64,000 nucleotides of DNA from Lumbricus terrestris (GCA_949752735.1 OX457044.1:20557521-20621520), one strand, 5' to 3'; shown: positions 1-9,935, counted from the first letter of the stretch. The notes: generated by a model from the letters alone, not told the origin. Program-made: numbers and translations.

Positions 1-124
1 CTAGGATGCGAAGACCTGGGTAGACGCTGATCGTGTAGTATGCCCCCTGCTCGTACGTCTGCCATTGCTCGTCAGTGAAGCCCGACAATGGTTGGAACAT
101 ATCGAAGTACGCTTGGTTGAGTTC
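1..124 (-). CDS. SMPD1: SMPD1-like exon 8, cut by the window edge
   Basis: 41 codons and one base, [13 protein letters not shown] to [10 protein letters not shown]. This matches the human segment ending FYALSPYPGLRLISLN. The acceptor is gcgtacgcag after a T-rich tract. The exon runs off the left edge, so its donor and the rest of the catalytic domain are not visible. Confidence 0.88.
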
Positions 125-1626
125 CTGCGTACGCAGTCAACCAAAACGAACAGAAACAAAAGATGGATGTTTTTGGTCATTCAAACGTTCTAAACTCTTA
201 GCACTTTATGGCGGCGCTCCATAAATCCACCGGTCACGATGGCCAATTCCGCAGAGAATGCGTCGCCAGAAAGCTTCTTAGTTGCGTTTCATGAAGAGTG
301 TGCCATTAAGTATCCAGTCCCACCACTCTAAAAATCACCCGGACACCAACCAGCGTTTGACTTAAAATGCATTTAAATATTGCAGCACTGCCTCATTGTG
401 GTTGGTGGTGGTATTTGCAGTTTAACGTCACTGTGGGGTAACAAAGACCATTAGCGACGCCCTCCTTCCTAAACCAGACTTGGGACTGGCACTGGCAGAT
501 TGCAACCAGTTCATTGTTGTTGGCCAATTCCGCAGAGTGCAAGAAATCTTCCTAGCTATTCTTCATGAGGATTGTGCTATAATATGGCCACCAGAAACTT
601 GTGAGTGGTGGTGCTGAATACCATGTTGTCACATTGAATGGAATATACCTGGAATACATGTTATGGTATTCAGCCCCAGTTTCTGGTGGCGTTCCAAAAA
701 ACACCCAGACCGCCCAGCGTTTGAATTGCACTGCATATGGAACCTTGCTGCATTTCCTCAATATATAGACTCTATGGTTAGCTTCGCAGAGTGCGCGCTG
801 CCAGAAAACTTCCTATAGCTGCTCTGCATGAAGAGTGTGCTATCATGTATTATGGCCTACAACAACATCACTGGAGATTTTTGGCGGCGCTCAAAAATCC
901 TCGGACGCCGGTCAACGTTTGATTTAAAACTGTATAGGAATCTTGCAGCATTTCCTCACTCGCGATGGTTAAATTCCTAAGAGAACTGTCAACTGCCACA
1001 AAACTTCTTAGCTACTATATTCATGAAGCGTGTCCTAAATCTGCCAGCTATGTGGGATTTTAGGTGGATATATGCGAGTAAATGAAGCAAGCTCTGAAAT
1101 GTTCTCACTTGAATTTGCGGCCTTTCAAGATAATAAAGGTTAGTTGGGCTGGTATCTAAACAGAAAAAAGACAGATTCACACGTAATAAAATCATCATAA
1201 GTGCGCATTTCACCATTTAAAAAAAAATTATCAGTCAGTATTTCGCTCTGTTCGTATGATATGGAAATGATAGGCAACGAATTAATTAATTAAATAGCCA
1301 ATAGGCCTAGATCTAAAAAAGTTTGGTAGCCTTTTACCTATCACTGTCATCTGGCATGTTGTTAGAACAATTCACCCGATTGTTATCTTAATTGCTACAA
1401 AATGATATTAAAATACTTTTATCACCAACCTTCCTTGAACATTTGTCATTACCTATTACCTTCGTTCAGCTGATCGCCATAAGATACTGACGTCAGTATT
1501 AACGTTCTTCATCATAGATCGTAATCGTCATATTACCATCACAGTTATCGTCATGAATATCGTGATTATCGTCAATCAATTATTTGCTTCTTATCCTATT
1601 CTTTGTCGTAGGCCTAGTCATCATCG

Positions 1627-1687
<61 letters not shown>

Positions 1688-2813
1688 ATTCTTCTTTTTC
1701 TTCTTCTTCTTCTTATTCTTCTTCTTCTTCTTCTTCTTCTCAATAGTTGTAGTTGTCATCTTCATCATTCTAATCATCATCACTGTTGTCACAATCTTCT
1801 CACCGTGATTTCCAATTCCGACGAAGGCGGGAACTCCTGGAAAGTATTCGATGAAGGAGTTGGTAAGCGCTTGCATGACGGAAAGAGTCTCGTCCTGTGG
1901 TTGATCCCAGACGGTGTGCTGAGGGGTATCGCCTACAATAGAATTATTAATATTGAGTCTCGACATTCACCAAGAATGACTAAGAGATGACTAGCAACTG
2001 AAGATTAATAATTACTGACTGAGAGATTAACTAAGACTAATTGAGAGATTTACTAAGATTAACTGGCAGATTTAAAGGTACTGACTGAGACACTCACTGA
2101 GATTAACTGAGACTATCAAAGAGATCTGCTGACAACTTGCATAAATCTGATTAAGAGATAATAGAATAGAAAGAATAGAATAGGGAACTAAGAGCGACTT
2201 AAACAATAGATAGCAAAAACTCATAGATAAACGGAGAATTGAAATAGATAAACTAAGAATGTTCGGTAAATTAAGTAACAACTTAGATTAACCTCGAATG
2301 GCTCAGAGCTGTAGATTAAATAAACTTTATTGCCAGTTCTACTTAGAATGAAGATTAGTCATATAAATAAATAAGAATAACAAAGAATTTAGGAGTCAAT
2401 CGACACGTGCATTGAGAAGCAAATAAAGAATCTAAGCAAATGTCTTACCCGAGTAAACGATAAAATCTGGAGCAAAGTTTTGTCGGATATAATCGAAGAA
2501 TAGTTCGACTGTTCTTATGGGAATGTTGCATTCGTAATCGCCCCAGTAGCGTGCAGTGCCCTGTAAGAAGGAGAAAAATAATTATGCTTATTGATTGCAA
2601 GCGCCAGAGACTAGCTGATCAAAAGATCAATGAAACATCTATTCAGTCGGATACATTGCAAATTCGGCAGTAGGCCTATAGTTACCTAAGCCTATACTGT
2701 TCTTCCCTGACTCCTCCATTCCGCTTTCGTTTCCGTTTCCGTCTCCGTCCCCGTCTCTCTCTCTGTCTGTCTCTCTGTCTCTGTCTCTGTCTCTGTCTCT
2801 GTCTCTGTCTCTG

Positions 2814-2893
<80 letters not shown>

Positions 2894-5800
2894 GATCCCT
2901 CTTCCTTTCCTTCTCTATATCTCTCTCCGTTTCCGCATCCATCGTCCTCTTCTTCCTTTTATCTCTCTCCTTTCCGTTCCACTCCCTATTAAGTTCTTCC
3001 TCATATAGGTCTACTCCATCATTTACACGTTCTCCCTCCCTTGCTACTCTCACTTTCTCTCAAAATCTGCATCTCTCTCTCTCTCCACATTGCTGTCTTT
3101 ACCTCAATCTCTGTCTACCTCCTTCTCTCTATCTACCTGACAATCGGATTCGGATTTCCACCGAACATCCCTGGACCAACCAACATTGCGCTTTAATTTG
3201 TCTTGGGTAGCGACAACAGCATCAACTAAATGCTAATTGAAAATAATATAATTTGATGAGCAACGGCGCCGGTGACACGAAACGGAGTATCCACCTGAAA
3301 GCTATCCGGGAGGATGAATTAATCTATCCCCCGGATGAAATTAACCGGTATATACTATCCGGGGGGATAAACCATTCTATCCTCTTTTTTGAAAATGCCC
3401 ATAAGGAAAATATTTATGCTGTAATCAAACTTTAAAGTGACTCTAATTGTTTTAAGTGTCCTAAGCAATGCTCAGATAAAGACAACTCGAATTTATTTAG
3501 TGACTCTGAGTGTTCTTAAGTGTTTTAAATGTTTTAAGTGCTCTAAAAACAGAGCAAAACAAATTAGCTAGTAGGAATAAACATACCTGTTAGTGTCATT
3601 GTTCAAAACAAAGCAGATGAAAACTAATTTGCCCGAAAAATACAGCGGAAGCGGTTTTTTCGACTTTTTTTAATTTGGGGGATACAATTAATACGGGGGA
3701 TAGTGATACTCTATTTCGTGACACCGGCGGTACATTGATCCGATGCGACCATGTTTCCCGGTTAGATCGGAATCGGATCGGGTTGGATCGGTGTAGGCCT
3801 AGTGTTCGGCCATCTTATTCTGCTCGGTTTGACTTGCATCAGAATCGATCCAAATAATCTTATCCATATCAAACCATTCAGTGTAACCTATAGCGGGAAG
3901 TAATCCAATCGAATACGAAAACGTAAATAAACGTAACTTTTAATAGACCTTAATATTATAAAGCACGGCCAAGAGATTATTAGATGATTGGATGAATTAT
4001 GGGCGAAGAACAGTTGGAAACGACAAATGAATATGTAATGTATTATCTATAAAGGAATGAATGAGAAAAAACTCACGGTTCCATTATTCTCTTGTCGGCA
4101 GCAGAGTGGCATATCACAGTGCACCGGACTACCCTACAAAATTACACAGAGGGGCATATCACAGTGCACCGGACTACCCTACAAAATTACACTGAGTGGC
4201 ATGTCACAATGCACCGGACTACCCTACAAAATTACACTGAGTGGCATATCACAGTGCACCGGACTACCCTAAAAAATTACACAGAGGGGCATATCACAGT
4301 GCACCGGACTACCCTAAAAAATTACACAGAGGGGCATATCACAGTGCACCGGACTACCCTACAAAATTACACTGAGTGGCATGTCACAATGCACCGGACT
4401 ACCCTACAACATTACACTGAATGGCATATCACAGTGCACCGGACTACCCTACAACATTACACTGAATGGCATATCACAGTGCACCGGACTACCCTACAAA
4501 ATTACACTGAGTGGTATATCACAGTGCACCGGACTACCCTACAACATTACACTGAATGGCATATCACAGTGCACCGGACTACCCTACAAAATTACACTGC
4601 TCTATAGGTAAGACCCAAGGATTCCATAAAACTCGTTAAAAGTTTGCGTATGCGTCTATTTTCACTCTCGGTCACAGATGTAAATTCCAGTTTAATACTA
4701 AAGATTATGTTTCGTATCTCCATATGCAATAATTTACTTTGCAAACATAATTACTCGTCAAGATGTCGTCATTAATAATTAATTAATGAAATCGATTTAA
4801 TGTTTTACTTATACAAACAAACTCCGCCACAGAGGGTTGCAAACCAGCAGCACCCTGCGCCGGTCCTAAGCCCGGATAAAGGAGGAAGGTTGGCCAGATG
4901 GGTGTCGATACTCTGGCCGTAAAAACAAAGACGATTGAAATCCGATGTCTACAAGTAATGATGCAAGTAGGCCTACATACCGGCTCGGACGTCGCCCGGG
5001 TAAACAAGGTCCGCGAAACCAACCGAGCGATCGGGGTTGGATCGTCAAGTCGGCTACCGAAAGAAAAAGCTTGGAATGGAGAGACATTACGAGGAGGACA
5101 TCGGACTCCTACGGGCACTGTGCCCATGGTTATTAAATTATACAAACAAGATGTTAAATTTCCTTAACGTCAATAATTAATCGTTCAACAACTCGAGACA
5201 CAACATAATGCATTGAGTTCCAGTCTTGTGTATAAAAGATCTTTGGGTAAGTCTATAGTTTTTGCAATTGTAATTGGACATGTTGTTTGACGACACTTCA
5301 AGACCGGACAAACCTAGGCCTACATGATCCTAGCCGTAACGAACGGTAATTTTATTTTTAAAAATTGCATTTGGAAATTATTTAATCGTTACCTCGGAAT
5401 ACCATGTGTCAAAATGGATGTCAGCCAGGTGGAGTACTTGAATGGTGTCAGCGTATCCACTAGCTCTGGACTCTCGTGAATCGATGCCGGAAGTGGATTT
5501 CCAGCCACCTGGAGAAGGGGACTTTTCCTTGTCTGACGGCGGATACGCTGGTTCCGTTTCATTTGCCCACGGTGTACATGTGTTGTAAAGAATGCAGATC
5601 TCGCGAGGGCTTTTGCTGGTCGCATTAATGGAATAGATGACCTTTAATCAATTAATGACAGATTTAATTAATTAATTAATTAACTGCATGATTAATTAAT
5701 GACATAGATGACCTTTAATTAATTAATGGCAAAATTAATTAGTTAATTACATGATTAATTAATGGCATAGATGACCTTTAATTAATTTATGGTAGAATTA

Positions 5801-8800
5801 ATTAATTAATTAATTGCAAGATTAATTAATGGCATAGAAAGCCATAGATGACCTTTAATTAATTAGGTCAGTATGAGGGATTAATTGACTAATTATTTAA
5901 TTGCATGATTAATTAATGGCATAGATGACCTTTAATTAATTAATTGAATATTTAATCGATAAATGGCACAGTTAATTAATTAATGGCATAGGCAACCTTT
6001 AATTAATTAATTAATAAATATGCAGGGCGAGAATTTCCGGGGCTGTGGAGTTCAAACCCCAGTCTTTCTTATAAGAGGCTATAGAATAGTCCTCATTGCA
6101 TACCCAAAGTCCATTTAAATCAACGTCTAACTCCCCCCCCATTTTTTCTATTAGCCTGTAAAATTTCATTTCGAAATTCCTACTTTTGGTCAAAATATTG
6201 GAGAAAAAAACGTAGGGGGTTCTTTTTTTGGGCCCACCCTGTACAATGCTCATACTGATAGAAATTATGTGAGTTCTGCTGCTGGTTAATTAATGCCAAC
6301 TGATCCATTCAGTGCTGAACTCACGTGTGACGTGTACGTATCGAGAATCGGTTCGCAGAGTTTGTCAGGGTCATATCCGGCAGGTGTCACCACACGATAG
6401 CAGACGTCCATCGTAGCGTTCTTGATCTGCTCATAGGTGGCGTTGGATTCGACGAGCGATCGAACGAGCGAAATGAAACCCTTCGATCACACAAGTAAGT
6501 AAGTAAGCAAGTGAGTAAGTAAGTAAATAAGTAAGTAAGTAAGTAAGCAAGTAGGTAAATAAGCAAGTAGGTAAGTAAGTTAGTACGTAAGTTAGTACGT
6601 AAGTATGTAAGTGAGTAAATGAGTAAGTAAGTAAGTAAGCAAGTAAGCAAGTAAGTAAGTTAATGAGTAAGTAAGTAGGTAAGCAAGTAAGTGAGCAAGT
6701 AAGTAAGTAAGTAAATAAGTAAAAAAGTAACTAACTAAGTAAGTAAGTAAGCAAGTCAGTGAGTAAGTAAGTAAGCAAGTGGGTGGGTATGTAGGTAGGT
6801 AGGTAGGTAAGTAGGTAAGTAAGTATGTAAGTAAGTAAGTAAGTATATACATTAATGAGTCGCCTGCAGACGCACTGAACATCGATGAGTTATGACAAAC
6901 ATTGAATATAACACTTTGTAGCATTTGCTAAAGATCGGTGAATAGCCTATCTTACAAGGGTACAAATCGAGTTATGGGAAAGCGATTGGCGGATAGGTTG
7001 AAGTTAACGCAACTTATTAGGGACACCGACCAAAATTTCTGACGATCCTTTTGTAGTCATTTGGCCGAAATCTCCAGGAAAAAATACAATTTCCTCTCTC
7101 AAAAAAAGTTGATGACCTTTTTAAAATTCATTTCGTCATTTTTTCGAAGGGATCTCTTCTTCTATATCGTCACCAGTGTGTTCGTCAAGTGCACATGTCC
7201 TAACACTTAACGATTGGGGGGGAGGGGACGCAAATGCATGAAGGTCCCCCCAAAACATACATTTAAGGGACCGCCCCCGAGACTCCCTAAGTCTCCGCCC
7301 ATGGAGAGCAGCTGGAAAGATGATAGTGTATAATGCCACCCCGCATGCATACAAGTAACGAAGATGGTCACTTTACGTCATGAATTCCGCTCTTTTCCCG
7401 TTCCTTCCCCATCCTTTCCGGTCACTCACTATCACCTTCCTCAGGCTCCTCTTTCCATTTACTCCTTGGGCCTTCCCTCCACATCCTTTCCGGTCATCCA
7501 CTATCATATTTCTCAGGATTCTCTCTCCATTACTCCTCGGACTTTCCATTTAGAAACTTAAGTCTCACCTCTTTAGGTGCTCGTATACCCCGACACACTT
7601 GATCTTCCAATTTCCAAATCTCGACCTAAACGCCGTGCACCTTCCTTAAAGCAGCTGCTCTGCCACCTTTGATTCTCTGATAACCCTTCTGGCTAGAAAA
7701 ACGCTCGTGAATAGGCTGGTGCCCTGCGCTTGGCTTTCTATAGTGGCGCTCTAGATATTTGGGGATTACGACTACATTAACAATTATGATAATAAATATA
7801 ACAATTATTTGTTTACGTGATTGCATTATCTTGCCCACACCTGCACAGGTAAGACATTCAAGGTCAGGCTATAGGTGATAAAAGATAAGAATTTTTGATC
7901 GTTCGACTATCTTATCAAACTAACATATCAGTGGCTGTTCCCGTGTATATGTGGAGGACGTTATGCAACAAATGCAATGACCTCAAAATTTTAGTTTAAT
8001 TAAGCGTTTAATTAGTTAACTTAATCAAATTTTAATTGTCACTGGTATAGATACATAAAACTTTAGTCATCGCCTGTGATCAATAGACATGGTGGTCTGA
8101 CAATAATATAAAGAGCTTAATTAGTTTGGGCATTGTAGTTTATTATTATTTTTTATTTATTTCTCCATTTCTATAGCGCCCCTTCAAGCTCTCAACTCAG
8201 AGGCGCTCCCGACTACAGCGCGGACACTGCATCGGAGTTTCACGCCAAAGCGCTGAGCAATTGCGAATGACTTGCTCAAGGTCCCTACACGGCGCCTTGA
8301 GGTGGATTCGAACCTCGAACCTTCCGGCTTCAAGGCAACGACTCCACCACTACACCACCGCGCCCCACGAATGTTTAGTGGAGTGTTAATTGCACTGTAA
8401 GAGGCGCTTCATACATGTAACTTCTCATATACAATTCGATACGATAGATTAATAATAATTGTTTATATAGAATATTGAATCGATTAATTAACCCGCTATT
8501 TGAACTATTGGTGATATAATACTAGAAGCATACGGTGCAGACGAGGCAGCCATCTTCCTTTTCGTCGACTTCCTCCTCATCCAATGCGTCGAGAAATCCA
8601 TCTCTTGCTTCCTGGCTCCACACACTTTCGTCCAGCTCCCAGAAACGCCCGTAGACCCAATTCCGCAGTTCAGCCAGACGGGAAAGGATCGGATAGAGCA
8701 CTGCCTGTTCGGGACTCTCGTAGCCGTGCCTCCTCAGACTGGGACCAACATGCTCTGCAGAACATGACGAGGAAAGACACGACCACAGGCAGAGCAATCC

Positions 8801-8821
8801 AAGCGTTACAGCAAAACGCAT
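1..8821 (-). CDS. SMPD1: Acid sphingomyelinase (SMPD1-like), 8 exons, C-terminus outside window
   Basis: Secreted or lysosomal zinc phosphodiesterase expected to split sphingomyelin into ceramide and phosphocholine. Exons seen on the minus strand: 8821-8534, 6480-6325, 5641-5393, 4133-4077, 2560-2449, 1932-1804, 1155-1109 and 124-1. All have AG acceptors and GT donors, and all junction phases agree, giving 387 residues before the edge. In order: signal peptide (1-22), saposin-B domain (about 88-175) with its spaced cysteines, then the metallophosphatase domain with LADIHFD (metal ligands D222, H224), [27 protein letters not shown] (D289, H293), GNHD (N329, H330) and YPGLRIL. The saposin domain argues for SMPD1 rather than SMPDL3. 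Spacing between Cys in DKLC and REIC equals that in human SMPD1 as I recall it (25 residues). The usual GNHE is GNHD here. About a third of the protein lies off the left edge. Confidence 0.93.
230..1035. repeat. Diverged tandem repeat, about four copies
   Basis: Copies near 240-395, 520-760, 780-960 and 965-1035 share the order CCGCAGAG, then CCAGAAA-CTTCTTAG, then CATGAAGAGTGTGC, then CAGCGTTTGA and TTGCAGCA-TTTCCTCA. Identity is moderate, so the array is old. It fills the intron between SMPD1-like exons 7 and 8. Confidence 0.75.
430..530 (+). repeat. Dispersed repeat, GGGACTGGCACTGGCA family
   Basis: TAACAAAGACCATTAGCGAC, GCCCTCCTTCC and TTGGGACTGGCACTGGCAG, embedded in the diverged tandem array. 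Confidence 0.65.
1109..1155 (-). CDS. SMPD1: SMPD1-like exon 7 (47-bp microexon)
   Basis: Two bases plus 15 codons. It completes GNHD and adds [15 protein letters not shown], matching STPVNSFPPP after GNHE in the human protein. Strong acceptor (cttttttctgtttag) and donor (gtgagaac). Its phases fit exon 6 (phase 1) and exon 8 (phase 0). Confidence 0.83.
1618..1746. repeat. CAT then TTC microsatellite
   Basis: Over 20 CAT triplets followed by TTC/TTCTTA triplets, in the intron after SMPD1-like exon 6. Open frames here (poly-His, poly-Met) are artefacts. Confidence 0.98.
1804..1932 (-). CDS. SMPD1: SMPD1-like exon 6 (second metal-binding motifs)
   Basis: Codes for [11 protein letters not shown] through [13 protein letters not shown]. 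The Asp of GD, the His of PQH and the Asn-His of GNH match metal and catalytic positions of acid sphingomyelinase. Acceptor ctattgtag, donor gtgagaag, phase 1 at both ends. A CAT/TTC microsatellite begins about 60 bases into the next intron. Confidence 0.92.
2449..2560 (-). CDS. SMPD1: SMPD1-like exon 5
   Basis: 37 codons plus one base. It starts [19 protein letters not shown], matching FWGEYSKCDLPLRTLE of the human enzyme, and ends FIVYSG. Acceptor cttcttacag, donor gtaagac. The split glycine codon joins exon 6 to make SGDTPQH. Confidence 0.92.
2755..2893. repeat. TC and TCTCTG microsatellite
   Basis: CTCTGT hexamers grade into a pure CT run, within the intron upstream of SMPD1-like exon 5 (minus strand GA). 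Confidence 0.98.
3264..3734. mobile_element. MITE-like element with about 30-bp inverted ends
   Basis: Left end GCCGGTGACACGAAACGGAG pairs with the reverse complement of the right end (GCCGGTGTCACGAAATAGAG), both followed by a GTATC. A second inner inverted repeat (TATCCCCCGGAT against ATCCGGGGGGATA) lies at 3327-3371. No clear target duplication was found, so the superfamily is open. Confidence 0.55.
4077..4133 (-). CDS. SMPD1: SMPD1-like exon 4 (57-bp microexon)
   Basis: 19 codons reading [19 protein letters not shown], phase 0 at both ends. It fits exactly between YSE of exon 3 and GTARYWG of exon 5. The x-C-x-x-PLCCR signature is conserved in acid sphingomyelinases. Acceptor tttgtag, donor gtgagt. 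Its first 30 bases form two thirds of the 45-bp minisatellite unit that continues from it into the intron. Confidence 0.87.
4108..4602 (-). repeat. 45-bp minisatellite built from SMPD1-like exon 4 acceptor, 11 units
   Basis: Eleven head-to-tail 45-base units start at 4108, 4153 and every 45 bases to 4558. Read on the minus strand, each unit is 15 bases of intron end (gtgtaattttgtag) followed by the first 30 bases of exon 4 (codons for [10 protein letters not shown]). The unit nearest 4108 is the real exon start; the other ten lie upstream of it in the intron. Units differ by a few substitutions. Confidence 0.95.
4810..4900 (-). repeat. Dispersed repeat, GGGACTGGCACTGGCA family (diverged)
   Basis: CCTTCCTCCTTTATCCGGGC and CTTAGGACCGGCGC on the minus strand, in SMPD1-like intron 4. 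Confidence 0.5.
5393..5641 (-). CDS. SMPD1: SMPD1-like exon 3 (linker and first metal-binding motif)
   Basis: 83 codons, phase 0 at both ends. It starts [16 protein letters not shown], matching SPSEAC of human SMPD1 in position, continues through a Pro/Ser-rich linker, and ends with [17 protein letters not shown], the first metal-binding motif (Asp-x-His). Donor is gtaacg. The acceptor tgattaaag is the last of six tandem copies of the same acceptor plus exon start. Confidence 0.88.
5636..6012 (-). repeat. AT-rich minisatellite containing SMPD1-like exon 3 acceptor, 6 spaced copies
   Basis: A block attaattaaag-GTCATCTATGCCATTAAT recurs six times on the minus strand, with the AG ending near 5642, 5712, 5775, 5852, 5929 and 5996. 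Spacing is 63-77 bases, filled with TTAA/ATTAATTA-rich sequence. The last copy is the real acceptor and first 19 bases of exon 3. The 5996 copy has GTTGCC instead of GTCATC. Confidence 0.9.
6195..6250 (-). mobile_element. Possible mariner-like transposon end
   Basis: Minus strand TACAGGGTGGGCCCAAAAAA resembles the terminal sequence of many mariner-type elements. No transposase or second end is visible. Confidence 0.3.
6325..6480 (-). CDS. SMPD1: SMPD1-like exon 2 (saposin-B domain)
   Basis: 52 codons, phase 0 at both ends. It begins [18 protein letters not shown] and includes the saposin cysteines in MDVCYRV and DKLCEPI. NAT sequons are potential N-glycosylation sites. Donor is gtgagt. The acceptor (gatcgaag) lies directly against a TTAC microsatellite that supplies its pyrimidine-rich tract. 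Confidence 0.88.
6494..6852. repeat. AAGT/TTAC microsatellite, about 360 bp
   Basis: Imperfect GTAA/GTAAGTAA array in the intron just upstream (on the minus strand) of SMPD1-like exon 2. It provides that exon's pyrimidine-rich acceptor tract. ORFs such as LLTYLLTYL come from the repeat. Confidence 0.97.
7020..7350. mobile_element. Remnant of the GTCGTCAGA MITE family
   Basis: Holds AAATTTCTGACGATCC, AGTTGATGACC and GGGGG-rich tracts seen inside the MITEs at 31909, 39314, 42831, 58228 and 62142. Ends are not preserved. Confidence 0.35.
7690..7800 (+). mobile_element. SINE tail fragment (family with GATTACGA tail)
   Basis: CTCGTGAATAGGCTGGTGCC, then GCGCTTGGCTTTCTATAGTG, then GCGCTCTAGATATTTGG and GATTACGACTAC. 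Same order as at 23861, 44115 and 56800. Confidence 0.6.
8154..8368 (-). mobile_element. tRNA-derived SINE, family 1
   Basis: Minus strand: head GCGCGGTGGTGTAGTGGTGG with an A-box-like TGGTGTAGTGG and a B box GGTTCGAATCC, body AAACTCCGATGCAGTGTCCG, then the tail GGGAGCGCCTCTGAGT and GGGGCGCTATAG. The tail is shared with the LINE family found nearby. It lies just downstream of SMPD1-like exon 1 in intron 1. Confidence 0.88.
8534..8821 (-). CDS. SMPD1: SMPD1-like exon 1 (start codon, signal peptide)
   Basis: Codes for 96 residues. I chose the ATG at 8821-8819 because it opens a classic signal peptide ([20 protein letters not shown]) and has an A at -3. The same frame is open further upstream, but the residues there are polar and overlap the promoter. 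The exon ends GGC-TGC-CTC-GTC-TGC-ACC before donor gtatgc, in phase 0, so it carries the CLVC cysteine pair that starts the saposin-B domain. Confidence 0.88.
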
Positions 8822-8881
8822 CTTGTTAGATGATGGCGAACAGTATGTCCAGTGTGTCTTTTCACCTGAGCTAAAATAGAG

Positions 8882-8897
8882 CTTATAAGGCGATTGG
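8882..8897 (-). promoter_or_regulatory. Possible TATA box (with CCAAT) of the SMPD1-like gene
   Basis: On the minus strand CCAATCGCCTTATAAGC lies about 60 bases before the chosen start codon. TTATAA is a plausible TATA element, and the expected start site about 30 bases downstream leaves a short 5' UTR. CCAAT is unusually close to it, so only the TATA part is weighed. Confidence 0.4.
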
Positions 8898-9669
8898 ATA
8901 ATGACGTTATCATGAGGGTCTACAGTCAAAGTTCGCACCTATCACAAGCGCCGAAACAAACAGGTGGTCGTTTCCAATCATTTTTGGACTTGTGTATATA
9001 TATTATGTATATACAAAGAATCCAAAATACAATATATATTATATATATAAGGTGTATGCATGCATGCATTATATGTAGCCTACGTATAATATAGCCTACT
9101 TGTATATGTTGAAATGTGTGCTCTTTGCGGCCTTAGCTTCGGTTGCTGTATATATTCTGTAGGTCGACACGTTCAAATGAAGGTCTTGAACTTTCACCTC
9201 TTGGCCATTGCATTAAATTCCTTTCCGATCGTAGGGGCCGTAGGCTATACATGTTCAAATCCAAATCGTTCTTCTGGTGTAGACCACAGAATAGGGTCTT
9301 TTATAGGGTCTTTTTGCAAGTCTGAACGCTGTCCTGTCACTTACTATCTAAAGCACAGCACAGTCTGGAAAGGTAACTTAGGTAAGGGACCATCCAGGCA
9401 CTAATATTTTTACACTTTAAATACTGTTTGCACAGTTTGCTCAGCTTGATGATGAGCTAGCTCATCAGACTAATGCTGCGCTATTTCATCGAGCTCTCCC
9501 CTTTTGCCAGTGATGGATAATTAATCAATTATTTATTTATTTATTTAACTAGAAACTAATTAATTAGCATGGATTAGCATGGATTAGAAAGCACAACACG
9601 AGGATTAACACTCCGCGTCTGTCGTCCTTTAATGAGAAGAAATTTAGGTCTACACGTAGTCCGTAGTCC

Positions 9670-9935
9670 ACGTTAGCTACATCGGTAAGAGAGCTGGCGG
9701 CCGCGCGTCTGTGGAAGAGAGCGTGCGGACCGCGGTTCGATTCCCGAAGGTGGCTATTTCAGAGATTGAAAATCTCTGGCTAACACGGTCCGTCCACGGG
9801 GACCTAAATGGCGTGGCGTCCATTCAAACGGGCGAGCGGTGGTGAAGGATCTCACCCTCAGGGTCGACGCCATAAGACAGCCGCTATATAAAAATCCGAT
9901 TACATTTACATTTACATTTACACGATGGGGTGAAC
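9670..9935 (+). mobile_element. tRNA-derived SINE, family 2
   Basis: Head with GTAAGAGAGCTGGCGGCCGC and B box GGTTCGATTCC, a middle with GGCGTCCATTC, then tail AGCCGCTATATAAAAATCCG and a TTACAT/ATTTAC repeat. Differs from family 1 in head and body. Confidence 0.7.

Noticed and set aside
520..1000. Repeated CTAAGAAGTTTTCTGG acceptor-like words as the missing exon after GNH
   Set aside because: Frames give EVFWQ-type peptides unlike the family. The microexon at 1155-1109 fits motif, phase and splice sites.
4057..4611. Long plus-strand frames over the 45-bp repeat (171, 76 and 71 codons)
   Set aside because: The unit is a multiple of three without stops on this strand, so all three frames stay open by arithmetic. 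The unit derives from a splice site on the other strand.
4990..5110. GC-rich minus-strand block with acceptor- and donor-like edges ([14 protein letters not shown])
   Set aside because: Considered as the exon missing between sphingomyelinase exons 3 and 4. No frame fits phase 0 at both ends and the PLCCR motif is absent; the true exon is at 4133-4077.
8152..8370. tRNA gene from the A and B boxes
   Set aside because: The B box is good, but the sequence does not fold as a cloverleaf and continues into the LINE-type tail, so it is a tRNA-derived SINE. The same holds for 27994 and 57086.
8584..8829. 81-codon plus-strand frame
   Set aside because: Antisense shadow of sphingomyelinase exon 1.
9670..9760. 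tRNA gene
   Set aside because: GGTTCGATTCC is present, but there is no paired acceptor stem and it has a SINE body and repeat tail.
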